From an uncultured Clostridia bacterium (lineage in GTDB: Bacteria > Bacillota > Clostridia > Oscillospirales > Oscillospiraceae), in contig CALBGG010000053.1 in the NCBI GenBank assembly GCA_937893605.1, forward strand, positions 1 through 8,766: a stretch of DNA of 8,766 nucleotides, in the 5' to 3' direction. Positions 5,981 to 8,766 of the stretch are shown piece after piece; positions within the stretch are counted from its first letter, which is position 1, and each line of letters begins with the position of its first letter. The translations under genes and the position numbers were made by a program. The notes below the pieces were generated by a model. It had not been told where the DNA came from. It was given only the letters and a program-made list of their open reading frames with translations, and made no database searches.

Positions 5981-7294
5981 TCATTGGGAGTTTATATTTG
6001 AGGTGATATCTCTTACGGCGGCGGAATACATGGGGTCTTCCTTAATCATCTCCTCGACCTTTCGGATGGAGGAGAGAACGGTGGAATGGTTCCTGTCGCC
6101 GTACTCGGCGCCTATCTCCTTGAGCGGGAGATTGGTGAGCGTGCGGATGAGGTACATGGATATCTGACGGGCCGTGGCCGTATTTTTGCTGCGGTTCTGG
6201 CCGCGCAGATCCTCCTCGGAAAGCTGGAAATAGCGCGCGCTCTCGCGGATGATGAGCTGCGGCGAGGGGATGAACGTTCCGATGCGCACAACGTCCTTTA
6301 TCGCGCGCTTTACGGCGGCGGTGTCTATCGTGCTGTCGAGTATCTCCCTGTATGCCGTCAGACGCTTTATTACTCCCTCTATCTGGCGCACGTTCGAGGT
6401 TATGGTCTCGGCTATGTATGCGACGGCGTCGTCCTCTAAAACGAGGCCGAGCTGCGCCGCCTTGGCGCGGGTTATGACCATGCGCGTTTCGATATCGGGC
6501 GGCTGGATATCCGCCATAAGCCCGCCCTGGAAGCGGCTCATGAGACGGTCGTCTAATAGGCTCATTTCAATCGGCGGACGGTCGGAGGTGATGACTATCT
6601 GATGACCGGCCTCGTAAATGTTGTTGAAGGTGTGGAAAAACTCCTCCTGAGTGGCCTGTTTTCCGGCGATGAACTGGATATCGTCTACCAGGAACAGATC
6701 GACATTACGGTATTTCATGCGAAATTCCTCGCCCGTGCCCTCTTTTATGGATTTAAGCAGCTGATTTGTGAACTCGTCGCCTTTTATATATGCGATTTTC
6801 GCCGCGGGATTAGTCTCGCGGATGTACTGGCCTATCGCCAGCAGCAGATGCGTCTTGCCGAGGCCGGAATTGCCGTAGATAAACAGCGGATTGTACGCGC
6901 TGCCGGGATTGCGCGCCACGGCGACGGCGGCGTTATGCGCAAATTTGTTGGAGTTTCCGACGATGAAGCGGTCAAAGGTATAGCCCGCCATCTCGGGCAG
7001 GGGATCGTCGTCGTCCTTGCGCTCCTCGTAATCGCCGAGCTCCTCCTCGGTGAGGACCTTGACGGTGAATTCGGTCGAAAAAATGTCGCTCATCGCGCGC
7101 TTTATGGTCTCGGAAAAGCGCTTTACGATGATGTCGCGCTTAAAGTCCGAGCTTGTTTTTAAAACAAGCGTCGATCCGTTTATCTCGACCGGCTCACAGT
7201 CCTCAAACCAGGTGGAGATGGCCGTATCCGTCAGGTGCTCGCCAAGTACGCCCAGCACCGCCTGCCATATATCGTTCAGTGAATTTACGCTCAT
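5981..7294 (-). CDS. dnaA: Chromosomal replication initiator DnaA
   Basis: DnaA is the AAA+ ATPase that binds DnaA boxes, melts the origin and helps load the helicase. At 437 residues it is near normal length. Domain I is about 1-82; domain II is very short and acidic (about 83-100, with RKDDDDPLP). Domain III holds Walker A GNSGLGKT (141-148), Walker B LFLVDD (200-205), sensor 1 VITSDRPP (234-241) and the box VII stretch LLDDRLMSRFQGGL (246-259). Domain IV holds the DNA-binding signature GDRNHSTVLSSIRK (399-412). In that signature N402 replaces the usual Asp of RDHTT. The start is fixed by GAGGA 7 nt upstream and by a consensus promoter. The stop codon touches repeat DNA. Confidence 0.97.
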   Translation of the reverse strand: MSVNSLNDIWQAVLGVLGEHLTDTAISTWFEDCEPVEINGSTLVLKTSSDFKRDIIVKRFSETIKRAMSDIFSTEFTVKVLTEEELGDYEERKDDDDPLPEMAGYTFDRFIVGNSNKFAHNAAVAVARNPGSAYNPLFIYGNSGLGKTHLLLAIGQYIRETNPAAKIAYIKGDEFTNQLLKSIKEGTGEEFRMKYRNVDLFLVDDIQFIAGKQATQEEFFHTFNNIYEAGHQIVITSDRPPIEMSLLDDRLMSRFQGGLMADIQPPDIETRMVITRAKAAQLGLVLEDDAVAYIAETITSNVRQIEGVIKRLTAYREILDSTIDTAAVKRAIKDVVRIGTFIPSPQLIIRESARYFQLSEEDLRGQNRSKNTATARQISMYLIRTLTNLPLKEIGAEYGDRNHSTVLSSIRKVEEMIKEDPMYSAAVRDITSNINSQ

Positions 7295-7301
7295 ATCTGT
7301 G

Positions 7302-7306
7302 TCCTC
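7302..7306 (-). promoter_or_regulatory. dnaA ribosome binding site
   Basis: The minus strand reads GAGGA, then seven bases, then the ATG at 7294. This supports the annotated start. Confidence 0.7.
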
Positions 7307-7344
7307 GTTTTTTCCGCAAATTACCCCATTTTTGAAACTAATAC

Positions 7345-7373
7345 ATTATATCAAATTCAAAACTTCATTGCAA
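7345..7373 (-). promoter_or_regulatory. dnaA promoter (sigma-A type)
   Basis: On the minus strand TTGCAA (7373-7368), 17 bp and a perfect TATAAT (7350-7345). The start of transcription would be near 7338, giving a leader of about 43 nt with the GAGGA site. The -35 lies in an ATTGCAAT palindrome (7367-7374) that recurs in the mfd promoter. Confidence 0.75.
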
Positions 7374-7394
7374 TATATATTTTAATATAGTAGG

Positions 7395-7448
7395 CTTTTA
7401 GTGGCGCATTTTCAGTGGCGCATTTTCAGTGTCCGTGCGCCACTAAAA
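7395..7448. repeat. Clustered A-end repeats forming a hairpin between the dnaA and mfd promoters
   Basis: Two near-identical 14 bp units stand in tandem (CTTTTAGTGGCGCA at 7395-7408, TTTTCAGTGGCGCA at 7409-7422), then a third start TTTTCAGTG, then GTCCGTGCGCCACTAAAA in the opposite sense. TTTTAGTGGCGCA (7396-7408) pairs perfectly over 13 bp with TGCGCCACTAAAA (7436-7448). These are the terminal modules of the repeats at 1-179, 2212-2287, 4002-4080 and 5803-5980, here without a body. Confidence 0.75.
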
Positions 7449-7461
7449 AGACATGAAGCAA

Positions 7462-7490
7462 TTGCAATCGTGAGAAAAAAAGATTATAAT
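7462..7490 (+). promoter_or_regulatory. mfd promoter (sigma-A type)
   Basis: TTGCAA (7462-7467), 17 bp, then a perfect TATAAT (7485-7490). Transcription would start near 7497, only about 3 nt before the mfd ATG. The -35 lies in ATTGCAAT (7461-7468), identical to the dnaA site. Confidence 0.68.
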
Positions 7491-7499
7491 AATGCGACT

Positions 7500-8766
7500 A
7501 TGAAAATACTCAATCAGCAGATATTTGAAAACAAGGAAGCTGCCGCCCTCCCGGGTCTGATGGAGAGCGGAGGACTTCCCGCGCTCGTTTCCGGACTTTC
7601 GGGCATCCACAGAGTGAATCTCGCAGCGGCTCTGTATGAAAGGCTGGAGCTGCCGGTGTTCGTGGTCTGCCCCGACGACAGCTCGGCCGAGAGCTTTTCG
7701 CGCGACCTTGAGTCGATGACGGGTCAGAGGGTAAATACTCTGTACTCGCGCGATTTTACGTTTTATTCGTCGCTTGCCGCCTCTCGCGAGGCCGAGCAGA
7801 AGCGCCTTTATGTTTTAAACGCGCTCAGATGCGGCGAAAGCCCCCTGACGGTGGCAACGGTATCGGCGCTCATGCAGAGGGCGATACCGCCTCAGACGCT
7901 CGCAAAGGCCGCATTCACGGTCACAGACGGTGAGCCCTGCCCTCCGGAGGAGCTTGAAAAGGCGCTCGTGCGCTGCGGCTATACCCGCTGCGAGCAGGTC
8001 GAGGGCGCGGGTCAGTTTTCGCGCCGCGGCGGCATAATCGACTTCTTCTCGCCCTCGTACCCGGAGCCGGTGCGCATAGAGTTCTGGGGCGACGATATCG
8101 ACAGCATGGGCTTTTTCGACGTCAAGACCCAGCGCAGAACGGAGTCTGTCGAAACCTGTCGAATACTCCCGGCGGCCGAGAGCCTTGCAACGCTGGCACA
8201 GGGCGGCACGGAGGCGCTCATCGACGCGCTCAGAGCCGCTGCCGATAAGTGCTCGCGCCATAAAAGCTCGCAGCAGCTCAGGGAGCTTGAGCAGACCCTG
8301 CGCACGGATATCGAAAGGCTCGAGCAGAACGTAAAGATAGAATATGCAGACAGATATATGCCGTTTCTGTACGAAAAGGCATCGGGCGCGGACTATATCC
8401 CCGAGGAGGCCGTCGTTTTCATCGACCAGCCGCCGAGGTGCTCCGACAGGGCAAAGGGCTTTATAAAGCAGCTCGGCGAGGATGTGGGCGAGCTCGTCAA
8501 AAAGGGCATGCTCGCGACCGACGCGCCGTCGTTCAGAATCTCATGGGATGAGCTGACGGATAAGCTGTCCGAGCACGCGGTGTATATGGCCGACGCCTTC
8601 ACCGTCGGGCGCTACCCCGTCGAGCCGAAAACGCTCGTGAGCATCCCGGCAAAGCAGCTGCCGTCCTACGCGGGTTCCGTAAAAACCGCGGCCGAGGACG
8701 TTTCGGCGTATTTAAAGCAGGGCTTTCGCGTCGTCGTTCTTGCGGGCGATATGCGCCGTGCGGAGC
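7500..8766 (+). CDS. mfd: Transcription-repair coupling factor Mfd (N-terminal part, cut by window end)
   Basis: Mfd removes RNA polymerase stalled at lesions and recruits UvrA for nucleotide excision repair. The frame is open from the ATG at 7500 to the window end, giving the first 422 residues of a protein that normally has about 1,150. Visible is the N-terminal UvrB-like module: VSGLSGIHRVN (30-40), GQFSRRGGIIDFFSP (171-185) and VRIEFWGDDIDS (191-202), followed by QRR (211-213). The remainder up to 422 should cover the rest of that module and domain D3. The RNA polymerase-binding, translocase and C-terminal domains would lie beyond the window. About 32 residues precede GLSG, as in B. subtilis Mfd, which supports this start. 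There is no Shine-Dalgarno and hardly any leader. It diverges from dnaA. Confidence 0.93.
   Translation, partial: MKILNQQIFENKEAAALPGLMESGGLPALVSGLSGIHRVNLAAALYERLELPVFVVCPDDSSAESFSRDLESMTGQRVNTLYSRDFTFYSSLAASREAEQKRLYVLNALRCGESPLTVATVSALMQRAIPPQTLAKAAFTVTDGEPCPPEELEKALVRCGYTRCEQVEGAGQFSRRGGIIDFFSPSYPEPVRIEFWGDDIDSMGFFDVKTQRRTESVETCRILPAAESLATLAQGGTEALIDALRAAADKCSRHKSSQQLRELEQTLRTDIERLEQNVKIEYADRYMPFLYEKASGADYIPEEAVVFIDQPPRCSDRAKGFIKQLGEDVGELVKKGMLATDAPSFRISWDELTDKLSEHAVYMADAFTVGRYPVEPKTLVSIPAKQLPSYAGSVKTAAEDVSAYLKQGFRVVVLAGDMRRAE

Noticed and set aside
7492..7503. Tiny frame ATG-CGA-CTA-TGA overlapping the mfd start, as a possible upstream peptide
   Set aside because: The predicted transcript starts near 7497, after its ATG, so it would not be translated; the overlap is probably chance.
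7815..8261. 148-codon minus-strand open frame opposite mfd
   Set aside because: Shadow of the mfd frame, which carries clear UvrB-module motifs.

Overview
This window is the replication-origin locus of a Bacillota bacterium. The order dnaA, oriC-like region, dnaN, rlbA (yaaA), recF, remB, gyrB matches the classic Firmicutes origin cluster known from Bacillus subtilis. The protein sequences (GyrB with PLWGK, DnaA with a short acidic linker, an S4 protein and a DUF370/RemB protein) and the dispersed hairpin repeats suggest an uncultured or gut Clostridia member, probably Oscillospirales-like. That placement is inference from memory of such sequences.

Layout. Six genes read on the minus strand. 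gyrB (180-2111) comes last, after remB (2447-2698), recF (2698-3798) and rlbA (3795-4001); the last three overlap by 1-4 nt and are translationally coupled. dnaN (4325-5431) precedes them, and dnaA (5981-7294) is furthest upstream. A cluster of degenerate DnaA boxes with an AT-rich stretch lies between dnaA and dnaN (about 5445-5631) and is the candidate oriC. Divergent from dnaA, the start of mfd (7500 to the window end) reads on the plus strand. dnaA and mfd are served by two mirror-image sigma-A promoters, each TTGCAA-17 bp-TATAAT.

Function. DnaA opens the origin, DnaN is the sliding clamp, RecF (RMN pathway) protects and repairs replication gaps, GyrB relieves supercoiling, RlbA is an S4 RNA-binding protein and RemB is a small DNA-binding-type regulator. 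Mfd couples transcription to repair. All genes point away from the putative oriC except dnaA, which reads towards it, as is usual.

The unusual content is between the genes. Every intergenic gap above about 100 bp (1-179, 2212-2462, 4002-4330, 5668-5980, 7395-7448) is occupied by the same mosaic repeat family. It has end modules reading TTTTCAGnGGCGC outwards, GATAGC-type end modules, and short hairpins of 5-7 bp whose arms differ in sequence but keep their pairing. The repeats run exactly to the coding boundaries: they touch the stop codons of gyrB and dnaA, supply the stop codons of dnaN and remB, and sit directly against the rlbA start codon, where no ribosome binding site remains. No CRISPR array, tRNA, rRNA, transposase or phage gene is visible.
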